DNA from: Stenotrophomonas nematodicola
GTDB lineage: Bacteria > Pseudomonadota > Gammaproteobacteria > Xanthomonadales > Xanthomonadaceae
DNA: 64,000 nt
Assembly (NCBI RefSeq): GCF_009467805.1
Contig: NZ_WIAY01000009.1
Coordinates: 62,001-126,000, forward strand
Reading direction: 5' to 3'
Shown: piece by piece, positions 36,666 to 43,931 of the stretch
Layout of the letters: each line of letters begins with the position of its first letter
Position numbering within the stretch: position 1 is the first letter of the stretch
Notes under the pieces: model-generated
What the model was told of the DNA's origin: nothing
Databases searched by the model: none
Seen by the model: the letters and a program-made list of their open reading frames with translations, nothing else
Program-made: the position numbers and the translations under genes

Positions 36666-37670
36666 TCAGGCGAAGTCGCGGATGCGACGGGTGAGGGCAG
36701 CCAGCTCCGGCTGCTGCAGGTACTTCTGCAGCAACGGGTCGGCGGCTTTGCGGAAGGCCGGCATGTCGACCTCGTTGAAGCGGATGCCGAAATCGGCAAC
36801 GGCCTGGCGGGCCGTGTTTTCCGACGCGTCCCACTGTTCGCGCATCACCTGCACCGACTCGCGCGCGGTCTCGATCACCAGGGTACGGTCGGCCGGGCTC
36901 AGCGCATCGAAGCTCTGCCGCGACATCAGCAGCACGTCCGGCGCATACGAGTGGTCGCTCTTCGACCAGTAGTGCGCGGCCTCGAAATGGCGGCTGGAGT
37001 GGAAGCTGCGCATGTTGTTTTCCGCACCGTCGATCATGTGCGTTTCCATGCCCGAGAAGGTGTCGCCCAGCGACATCGGCGTCGGGTTGGCACCGAGCAG
37101 GCGCATCAGCTGGATGAAGATGTCCGAGGACGCCACGCGCAGCTTGAGGCCGTGCAGATCCTTCGGTTCCACGATGGGATGCTTGGTGTTGTAGAAGCAG
37201 CGCGCGCCGGAATCGTAGATCGCCAGACCGACCAGATCGCGGTGCTCGAAGCCCTGCAGCACCGTGTCGGCCACGCCGCCGTCGAGCGCGCGGCGCATGT
37301 GCGCCACCGACTCGAACACATACGGCAGGCACAGCCCCTGGGTGAGCGGGAAGGCGTTGTTGAGCGCGCCGGAATACACGCGGGTGATGTCGATGGCACC
37401 GAAACGGGCCATGTCGATCGCTTCGGATTCGCGGCCGAGCTGGCCGGAGTGGTACTGGCGCAGGCGCAGCCGGCCGCCGGTCTTTTCCTCGAGCGTCCTG
37501 CCGATCCACTTCACCGCGGTCACGGTCGGGTAGTCGGCTACGTGGACGTCGGTGGCGGTCAACAGCTGCGCACCGGCCGGTGCGGCATTGGACGACCGTG
37601 AGCAGGCCGTCAGCGCGGGCACGGCAAGCGCGCCCAGACCGGTGGCCATGAAACTTCTGCGAGTGAACAT
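36666..37670 (-). CDS. TRAP solute-binding protein (DctP-type)
   Basis: A 334-residue periplasmic binding protein. The N-terminus combines a twin-arginine signal (MFTRRSFMATGLGALAVP) with a lipobox (ALTAC), which suggests Tat export and lipid anchoring, unusual for DctP. The ligand arginine region GLKLRVASSDIFIQLMRLLGANPTPMSLGDTFSGMETHMIDGAENN is conserved, with the Arg that holds the carboxylate. The context predicts a uronate ligand. GGGAGG precedes the chosen ATG. Confidence 0.93.
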   Translation of the reverse strand: MFTRRSFMATGLGALAVPALTACSRSSNAAPAGAQLLTATDVHVADYPTVTAVKWIGRTLEEKTGGRLRLRQYHSGQLGRESEAIDMARFGAIDITRVYSGALNNAFPLTQGLCLPYVFESVAHMRRALDGGVADTVLQGFEHRDLVGLAIYDSGARCFYNTKHPIVEPKDLHGLKLRVASSDIFIQLMRLLGANPTPMSLGDTFSGMETHMIDGAENNMRSFHSSRHFEAAHYWSKSDHSYAPDVLLMSRQSFDALSPADRTLVIETARESVQVMREQWDASENTARQAVADFGIRFNEVDMPAFRKAADPLLQKYLQQPELAALTRRIRDFA

Positions 37671-37707
37671 CTGCGCCCTCCCAAGCGTGCTCGCCATGTC
37701 CGCGCGG

Positions 37708-38529
37708 TTACCCGGCGGCGATGGCCTTGCAGGTAATGTCGCCGTAGCCGGCGAAACGGATCAATGCCTGTTGGCCCACGGCAATGTCATGGATGCCGGT
37801 GGCGTTGCCGCTGGCGATCAGGTCGCCGGCCTTGAGCGGGCGGCCGCGTTGGGCCGAGCGCGCCAGCGCGAACGCGTAGGCGGTGCGCAGGCCGCCTGGC
37901 AGCAGGGTCGCACCGCCGGTGCCGACCACCTCGCCCTCGATACGGGTTTCCGCCCGCAGGTCGGCGTCGTCCAGCGCGGTCCAGTCCGGGATCTCCGCGC
38001 CCAGCACCAGGCCGTTGTTGTTGCCGAAGTCGGACACCACTACGCGCGGGCCGAGTTTGTTGATGGTGGCGAGCGGGCTGCTGGCCACTTCCACGCCGAT
38101 GAACAGCCGGGACGGCAGCGCTTCGGCTTCCTCGGGCGTCCAGTGCAGTTTGTCGGCCGGGGCGTCCTGCTCAAGCTGGATCACGAACTCGGCTTCGACC
38201 GCGCCAAAGCCGCCGACGAACACCGGAATGTCCACTGTTCCACCGGTAGCATTCCAGAGCCGACGCGAGAAAATCGGGCCCAGCAGCCGGTCGTCGCCGG
38301 ACCCGTCGCGACGCTCGGCGGCGATGTAACCCACCTTCCAGCCCACCACGCGGTCATCCCAGAGATCGATGGCCAGGTCCTGCACACGGTAGGCCGTGAG
38401 CAGATCGTCGGGAATATCACCCGGAAAATCAGCCAATGCCTGCCCTTGCTGGCGGGCACTGACGAACGCGCGGGCGATCTCGCCCAACCCCTGGTCTGGC
38501 AGGTCCTGTTTGCCCTGGTCGTTGCTCAA
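37708..38529 (-). CDS. Hydratase-like protein (MhpD/FAA-hydrolase fold) in the pectin operon
   Basis: A 273-residue member of the 2-keto-4-pentenoate hydratase group: AYRVQDLAIDLWDDRVVGWKVGY, LLGPIFSRRLWN, VEAEFVIQLE (Glu metal ligands), FIGVEVASSPLA and LASGNATGI-like LIASGNATGIHDIAVGQ. The start is TTG with GGGAG 7 bases upstream; no ATG is available. It is the first gene of the operon hydratase-TRAP-PL10-GH43-lacI, behind a promoter with an operator. Its reaction on a uronate-derived 2-keto acid is a guess; no such step is in the textbook Kdu route. Confidence 0.85.
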   Translation of the reverse strand: MSNDQGKQDLPDQGLGEIARAFVSARQQGQALADFPGDIPDDLLTAYRVQDLAIDLWDDRVVGWKVGYIAAERRDGSGDDRLLGPIFSRRLWNATGGTVDIPVFVGGFGAVEAEFVIQLEQDAPADKLHWTPEEAEALPSRLFIGVEVASSPLATINKLGPRVVVSDFGNNNGLVLGAEIPDWTALDDADLRAETRIEGEVVGTGGATLLPGGLRTAYAFALARSAQRGRPLKAGDLIASGNATGIHDIAVGQQALIRFAGYGDITCKAIAAG

Positions 38530-38581
38530 GCGGGTCTCCCGATGATTTGTTGCACTGCCAATCGACAGCGCTTGGATGTGC

Positions 38582-38610
38582 TGTATATGGTAAACCGGTG
38601 TCATTGGCAA
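38582..38610 (-). promoter_or_regulatory. Promoter and LacI-type operator for the hydratase-TRAP-lyase operon
   Basis: On the minus strand -35 TTGCCA (38605-38610) and -10 TATACA (38582-38587) are 17 bases apart. The operator-like AATGACACCGGTTTACC (38589-38605) fills the spacer. The divergent esterase operon starts 73 bases away, so the site may control both directions. Confidence 0.7.
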
Positions 38611-38682
38611 TGTGCAGCGCGTCAGAATCGCGCCGGCAGTCACCATGACCGTTCCCTACCCCCTGCAGAAGGACGTTTGCGG

Positions 38683-39681
38683 ATGCCACGCGCTGTAGTG
38701 ATGCCGTTGCTGGCCGGCTGGTTGCTGATGGCCGGGCTGTGCTTTCCCCTCCACGCCGCCGGGCGCGCGGCCGGTACCGAGCCGGCCCCGGGCAGCCCGG
38801 ACCGCCTCGCGCTGTGGCCGACCGGCCAGGTGCCCGGCGAGCAGGGTCCGCCGCGCGTGCCCAACGTGGTCGAGCGCAGCACCGATCCGGCGTTTCCCGA
38901 CCGCTACATCGACAATGTCGATGCGCCCTACCTGGTCGTGTACCGGCCCGCACGCCCCAACGGCACCGGCCTGCTGGTCATTCCCGGCGGCGGCTACCAG
39001 CGCATCGTGCTGGACAAGGAAGGCACCGCACTGGTGCCGCCGTTCGTCGCGCAGGGCGGGGTCACGCTGTTCGTGCTGCGCTACCGGCTGCCGGCCGGGC
39101 GCAGCGATCGGCAGGCGGCGCTGGCCGACGCGCAGCGCGCGATGCGGGTGATCCGGGCCGGGGCAGCGCGCTGGCAGCTCGATCCGGCACGCCTCGGCGT
39201 CATGGGCTTTTCTGCCGGCGGCCATGTCGCCGCACGGCTGAGCACCGGCTTCGACGCGCCGGTCTATCCCCATCGCGATGCCATCGATGCGGTCAGCGCA
39301 CGGCCCGATGTCGCACTGCTGATCTACCCGGTGATCGACATGGGTCCGCACGCGCACACCGGCTCACGGACACGTCTGCTCGGGCCGCACCCCGATGCCG
39401 CACTGGCCACCCGGTTCTCGATGCAGGAGCAGGTGCGCGCGGACACCCCGCCCACTTTCCTGGTGCACGCGCAGGACGACACCGTGGTGTCCGTGCACAA
39501 CAGCCTGGTCTATTACCAGGCGCTGCTGCGCGCCGGCGTGTCCACCGAGATGCATCTGTTCCCGTCCGGCGGCCACGGCTTCGGCGTGCGCATTCCCGCC
39601 GGCTCCACCGTTGCGCAGTGGCCCGACCTGGCCCTGCGCTGGATATCTTCGCGCCCCCCGGAGCCCACGCGCCATGACTGA
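38683..39681 (+). CDS. Exported alpha/beta-hydrolase, acetyl-esterase type
   Basis: A 332-residue exported BD-FAE-like esterase. It has a signal peptide ending LHAAG, oxyanion segment LLVIPGGGYQRIV, nucleophile GVMGFSAGGHVA, acid VHAQDDTVV and His in FPSGGHGFGV, as in plant-polymer acetyl or feruloyl esterases. It is the first of three overlapping esterase genes; its stop lies inside the start of the next gene. AGAAGGA precedes the ATG. The substrate is probably acetylated pectin. Confidence 0.85.
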   Translation: MPRAVVMPLLAGWLLMAGLCFPLHAAGRAAGTEPAPGSPDRLALWPTGQVPGEQGPPRVPNVVERSTDPAFPDRYIDNVDAPYLVVYRPARPNGTGLLVIPGGGYQRIVLDKEGTALVPPFVAQGGVTLFVLRYRLPAGRSDRQAALADAQRAMRVIRAGAARWQLDPARLGVMGFSAGGHVAARLSTGFDAPVYPHRDAIDAVSARPDVALLIYPVIDMGPHAHTGSRTRLLGPHPDAALATRFSMQEQVRADTPPTFLVHAQDDTVVSVHNSLVYYQALLRAGVSTEMHLFPSGGHGFGVRIPAGSTVAQWPDLALRWISSRPPEPTRHD

Positions 39682-41296
39682 GTCCCCCACCGATCTGCAC
39701 CGGCGCCGTTTCCTGCGCGACAGCGCGCGCTACGCACTGATGCTGGGCGCCACCAGTCTGCCGCTGCTGCCGGCCTTCGCCGGCGTGCCGGGCCCGCGCC
39801 ACGATGCCGCACCGCTGGCACGGGTGCGCGGTGGCCGCCTGCGGGGGCAGCTGGAGCAGGGCGTGAACGTGTTCCGCGGCATTCCCTACGGCGCCGATAC
39901 CGCATCCAGGCGTTTCCAGCCGGCGGTGCAGGAAGCGGCGTGGCGCGGCGTGCGCGACGCGCTCGCCTACGGCAATGCGGCGCCGCAGGGTGGCAGCGAA
40001 GGACCAGGCAGCGAAGACTGTCTGTTCCTCAACGTGTGGACACCGGCCCTGCGCGATGGCGGAAAGCGGCCGATCCTGTTCTACATCCACGGCGGGGCCT
40101 ACAACAACGGCTCGGGCAGCGATCCGCTGTATGACGGCAGCGCGCTGTGCCGGCGGGGCGACGTGGTGGTGGTCACCGTCAACCACCGTCTCAACGTATT
40201 CGGCTACCTGTACCTGGCGCAGCTGGGCGATGCGCGCTTGGCCGCGTCGGGCAACGTCGGGCAGCTCGACCTGGTGCAGGCGCTGCAGTGGGTGCGCCAG
40301 CACGCGGCGGAGTTTGGTGGCGACGCAGACAACATCACCGTGTTCGGCCAGTCCGGCGGCGGCGCCAAGATCGCCACGCTGATGGCGATGCCGGCCGCGC
40401 GCGGGCTGTTCCAGCGCGCGTGGACCATGAGTGGCCAGCAGGTCACTGCGGCAGGCCCGCGCGCAGCCACCCAGCGCGCGCAGATCGCGATGGAGGCGGT
40501 GGGCGCGGCCGATACCGATGCGCTGCGCATGATGCCGATGGAGGCGCTGCTGGCCGCCACCCGCGTGCGCGATCCGTCGCGGGTGGAGAACAGCAGCCTC
40601 TATGTGGGGCCCGTACTGGACGGACACGTGCTGCCGGCGCATCCGTTCTGGCCGGACGCGCCGGCGCAGTCGGCCGGCATTCCGATGGTGATCGGCAACA
40701 CGCACGATGAAACCCGCGCCTTCCTCGGCAACGACCCGGCCAACTTCGCGCTGACCTGGGAGACGTTGCCGGCCAAGCTGGAGAAGGAGCAGTACGTCGA
40801 CCTGCTGCCGGCGGTGGTGATCGCCGAATACCGCCGCCTGTATCCGCACTACACGCCCTCGGACGTGTTCTTCGCCGCCACCACCGCCGGGCGCTCGTGG
40901 CGGGGTGCGGTGGAGGAGCTGGAGGCACGTGCGCGGCAGGGCGCGCCGACCTGGGCCTACCAGCTGGACTGGGGCTCACCGCTGGACGGCGGCAGGCTCG
41001 GCGCCTTCCACACGCTCGACATCCCGCTGGTGTTCGACAACACCGACCGGCCCGGCTCCCGCACCGGCGATGGCGAAGAGGCCACGCGCGTGGCGGCCAC
41101 AATGAGCACGGCGCTGATCGCCTTTGCCCGCCACGGCGACCCCAACCATGCCGCGTTGCCGCAGTGGCAGACCTATTCGCTCGAGCGCCGCCAGACCATG
41201 CTGTTCGACGCCACCTCGCAGCAGGCCGACGATCCGCGCGGCGGCGAGCGCCGCCTCTACCAGCAGGTTCCCTTCATCCAACGAGGTACGTTCTGA
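39674..41296 (+). CDS. Exported type B carboxylesterase
   Basis: A 540-residue carboxylesterase with a twin-arginine signal (LHRRRFLRDSARYALMLGA). Motifs are GVNVFRGIPYG, EDCLFLNVWTP, oxyanion YIHGGAYNNGSGS, nucleophile VFGQSGGGAK and the late His in AFHTLDIPLVFDN. It overlaps the previous gene by 8 bases and the next by 1. In this operon it probably removes ester groups from pectin; the exact bond is unknown. Confidence 0.9.
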   Translation: MTESPTDLHRRRFLRDSARYALMLGATSLPLLPAFAGVPGPRHDAAPLARVRGGRLRGQLEQGVNVFRGIPYGADTASRRFQPAVQEAAWRGVRDALAYGNAAPQGGSEGPGSEDCLFLNVWTPALRDGGKRPILFYIHGGAYNNGSGSDPLYDGSALCRRGDVVVVTVNHRLNVFGYLYLAQLGDARLAASGNVGQLDLVQALQWVRQHAAEFGGDADNITVFGQSGGGAKIATLMAMPAARGLFQRAWTMSGQQVTAAGPRAATQRAQIAMEAVGAADTDALRMMPMEALLAATRVRDPSRVENSSLYVGPVLDGHVLPAHPFWPDAPAQSAGIPMVIGNTHDETRAFLGNDPANFALTWETLPAKLEKEQYVDLLPAVVIAEYRRLYPHYTPSDVFFAATTAGRSWRGAVEELEARARQGAPTWAYQLDWGSPLDGGRLGAFHTLDIPLVFDNTDRPGSRTGDGEEATRVAATMSTALIAFARHGDPNHAALPQWQTYSLERRQTMLFDATSQQADDPRGGERRLYQQVPFIQRGTF

Positions 41297-42159
41297 TGCG
41301 GCATGCATCCTGGCTGCTGGGCAGCCTGCTGTGGTTCACGACGGGCGCGGCCCACGCCGCCACCGATCCGGCGATCGGCGACCGCCCGGCCCCGACCCCG
41401 ATCCGTGCCGGCAAGATCGTGCTCGTCGGCGATTCCACCACGGCGGTGCAGGGCGGCTGGGGGCCGGCGTTCTGCGCCCGCCATGTCACTTCGTTCCTGA
41501 CCTGCACCAACCTGGCGCGCGGTGGCCGCAGCACCTACAACTACCGCGCCGAGGGCTCGTGGGCGCTGGCCGAGGCGGAAATGCGCACGCCGGGCTATGC
41601 GACCACCTGGGTGCTGGTGCAGTTCGGCCACAATGACCAGCCGGGCAAGCCGGGCCGCTCGACCGACCTGCAGCGCGAGTTCCCGGACAACCTGCGCCGC
41701 TACGTGCGCGAGATCCGCGCGGCAGGCGCACAGCCGGTGCTGCTGACGCCGTTGACCCGCCGGCAGTTCGCCCAGGGCGTGTTGATTGACGATCTGGCGC
41801 CGTGGGCCGACGTCGTGCGTGCGGTGGCACGCGAGCTGGACGTGCCGCTGGTCGACCTGCACGCGCGCAGCCGCGCGGTGGTGCAGGCGCTTGGCCCGGT
41901 CGGCGCGATGCCGCTGGCACAGGCCGCCCCCAGCGCGGCACAGGTCAGCGCCGCGCTGGGCGGCACCACTGTCGGCGCCGCGCCCGTCGCGGGTGCGCCG
42001 GCGGTGCAGAACAACGCCGTGGCCGAGCCGATGGGCCAGGCCAAGGTGGCCTTCGACTACACCCACCTCGGGCCGGACGGTGCGGCGGTGTTCGCCACGC
42101 TGGTCACCGCCGAACTGGCGCGCGAAGTGCCGGCGCTGCGCTCCATGCTGATTCCCTGA
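41296..42159 (+). CDS. Exported SGNH esterase, rhamnogalacturonan-acetylesterase type
   Basis: A 287-residue CE12-like enzyme with signal peptide (1-21), block I VLVGDSTTAVQGGWG (Ser47), ARGGRST, QFGHNDQ and DYTHLGPDG (Asp254, His257). Residues ~205-247 are an Ala/Val/Gly-rich low-complexity insert just before the catalytic Asp-His block. It is the last gene of the three-esterase operon; its ATG shares a base with the previous stop (TGATG). It likely deacetylates rhamnogalacturonan alongside the esterase-cupin protein at 28 kb. Confidence 0.88.
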   Translation: MRHASWLLGSLLWFTTGAAHAATDPAIGDRPAPTPIRAGKIVLVGDSTTAVQGGWGPAFCARHVTSFLTCTNLARGGRSTYNYRAEGSWALAEAEMRTPGYATTWVLVQFGHNDQPGKPGRSTDLQREFPDNLRRYVREIRAAGAQPVLLTPLTRRQFAQGVLIDDLAPWADVVRAVARELDVPLVDLHARSRAVVQALGPVGAMPLAQAAPSAAQVSAALGGTTVGAAPVAGAPAVQNNAVAEPMGQAKVAFDYTHLGPDGAAVFATLVTAELAREVPALRSMLIP

Positions 42160-42274
42160 TCGATAGGTGCGCTAAACCAAAATCGGCGAATTGATCGCTA
42201 GTTCGCGCAACGTAGCGCAATGGCCGTGATTTGGGTCAAACACGCCGTTGACGCGGATCGCCTAGACTGGGGAT

Positions 42275-42868
42275 ATGCAAGAGCATCTCAATCCGTTTCC
42301 GCCGTTTCATGGTCGTGATCGACTGATCGCGGCCATCGACCACGCGGTGCAGCACGACGATGCCCATCGGATCGCCGCCACCCTGCGTGGCGCGTTGCGT
42401 GATGCCATCGCCGACAGCCGCATCCAGTTGCCTGCGTGTGTACATCGCCCGATCGCCGACCACTACGCGCGGCGCGAGCTGTACCGCAGCAGTGCGCACG
42501 GCTACAGCATCGTGGCGATGAGCTGGGGGCCGGGCCAGGGCACGCCGCTGCACGACCACAGCGGTCTGTGGTGCGTGGAAGGCGTGTGGCTGGGGCAGCT
42601 GGAGATCACCCAGTACCAGCTGCTGGAACGCGAGGGCGAGCGCTTCCGGTTCCGCGCCGAGCCCGCGATCCTTGGCGACTGCGGCAGCGCCGGCAGCCTG
42701 ATTCCGCCGCACGAGTACCACACCATCCGCAACACCAGCGACGACGAGCTGGCCATCTCGGTGCATGTCTACGAGGGCGAGATGACCCGCAGCGCGGTCT
42801 TCGAACCCGATGGCACGCAGGGCTGGTACCAGCGGCGGCTGCAGGTCATGGAAACCGACGCCGCCTAG
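42275..42868 (+). CDS. Cysteine dioxygenase-family protein
   Basis: A 197-residue cupin of the cysteine dioxygenase type I group, which oxidises cysteine or related thiols to sulfinic acids. Iron ligands are in PGQGTPLHDHSGLWCVEGVWLG (two His) and IPPHEYHTIRN (third His). The gap upstream (42160-42274) shows no clear promoter boxes. It is not obviously linked to pectin use. The thiol substrate (cysteine versus 3-mercaptopropionate) cannot be read here. Confidence 0.87.
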   Translation: MQEHLNPFPPFHGRDRLIAAIDHAVQHDDAHRIAATLRGALRDAIADSRIQLPACVHRPIADHYARRELYRSSAHGYSIVAMSWGPGQGTPLHDHSGLWCVEGVWLGQLEITQYQLLEREGERFRFRAEPAILGDCGSAGSLIPPHEYHTIRNTSDDELAISVHVYEGEMTRSAVFEPDGTQGWYQRRLQVMETDAA

Positions 42869-42924
42869 GCGCACGCACCGCGCGCATTGCTGCCCTCGCA
42901 AAGCCGACTCTGGTCGCCCCTTTC

Positions 42925-42948
42925 GTAGAGCCGACCTCTGGTCGGCTT
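42925..42948 (+). repeat. SMAG-type hairpin
   Basis: GTAG followed by an AGCCGACC/GGTCGGCT stem in the gap between the dioxygenase and PhzF genes. It is the only such element I see between 29.0 and 59.6 kb. Confidence 0.75.
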
Positions 42949-43059
42949 CGCGCAGCGCGCAGCAGTCCGATGCCGTAGCCAGGAGCAGCCGACCCACCGT
43001 CGATGCCTTCCACCGCGCGGCCAGGCGAGAATGACCCACCCCACGCGCAGGAGCGTCCC

Positions 43060-43899
43060 ATGTCCATCCACCCCTTCTTGCAGATCAACGTCTTCAGTAC
43101 CGACCCGCTGCTGGGCAACCCGTTGGCTGTGGTGCTGCAGGCCGATGGGCTGAGTGAGGCGCGCATGGCGGCCTTTGCGCGCTGGACCAACCTGAGCGAG
43201 ACCACCTTCGTCTCGACGCCAACCGACCCACGCGCCGACTACCGGGTGCGCATCTTCACCACCCTGGGTGAACTGCCGTTCGCCGGGCATCCCACCCTGG
43301 GCAGCTGCCATGCGTGGCTGGCCAATGGCGGCGTGCCGCACGGGGGGGAGATCGTGCAGGAGTGCGGGATCGGGTTGGTGCGGATTCGCCGGGATGCGTC
43401 CGGGGTGGCGTTTGAAGCGCCCCCGTTGCGGCGCGAGGGGCCCCTGGAGCCCGCGCTGCACGCGCGCGTGCGGGCAGGACTGGGCGTTGCCGCCGATGAC
43501 CTGATGGATGCGCAATGGGTCGACAACGGCCCTCCCTGGTTGGCGGTGCGTCTGCGCAGTCGTGCGGCAGTGCTGGCCGTGCGGCCCGACTACGTCGCGC
43601 TGGAGGGACTGATGGTGGGCGTGTTCGCGGCGTGCGATGCAAACGACGGTGTGGACGCGCAGTTCGAGTCGCGCGCCTTCATTGCCGGTGAGGCCGCGCC
43701 GGAGGACCCGGTGACCGGCAGCCTCAATGCGGGGATTGCACGGTGGCTGCTGCGGGAAGGCAGCTCGCCCGACCGGTATGTGATCAGCCAGGGCACGGTA
43801 CTGGGCCGGGCCGGGCGGGTACAGGTGGAGCGGGTGGGGGAAACCGTATGGATCGGCGGTGCGTGCGTGACCTGCATTGAAGGGTCGGTGACGTTGTAG
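43060..43899 (+). CDS. PhzF-family isomerase-like protein
   Basis: A 279-residue member of the PhzF/diaminopimelate-epimerase fold. Motifs are INVFSTDPLLGNPLAVVL, the catalytic Glu in NLSETTFVSTP, LPFAGHPTLGSCHAWL, and EDPVTGSLNAGIARWL with QGTVLGRAGRVQVE. Members outside phenazine clusters have unknown substrates, and no phenazine genes are nearby. AGGAG precedes the ATG by 7 bases. Confidence 0.9.
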   Translation: MSIHPFLQINVFSTDPLLGNPLAVVLQADGLSEARMAAFARWTNLSETTFVSTPTDPRADYRVRIFTTLGELPFAGHPTLGSCHAWLANGGVPHGGEIVQECGIGLVRIRRDASGVAFEAPPLRREGPLEPALHARVRAGLGVAADDLMDAQWVDNGPPWLAVRLRSRAAVLAVRPDYVALEGLMVGVFAACDANDGVDAQFESRAFIAGEAAPEDPVTGSLNAGIARWLLREGSSPDRYVISQGTVLGRAGRVQVERVGETVWIGGACVTCIEGSVTL

Positions 43900-43925
43900 G
43901 CGGCATGGGGTTGAGACCATGCCGC
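43900..43925. terminator. Bidirectional hairpin between PhzF and the 1270-residue gene
   Basis: A 9-bp perfect stem GCGGCATGG / CCATGCCGC with an 8-base loop lies between two convergent stops. Confidence 0.7.
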
Positions 43926-43931
43926 TCGCGG

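Noticed and set aside
42275..43899. Cysteine dioxygenase and PhzF genes as parts of the pectin system
   Set aside because: No operator motif precedes them, their families have no known link to uronates, and a SMAG hairpin lies between them as in core regions.
43060..43899. Phenazine biosynthesis cluster
   Set aside because: Only a PhzF-fold protein is present; no other phenazine genes are nearby and the family is broad.
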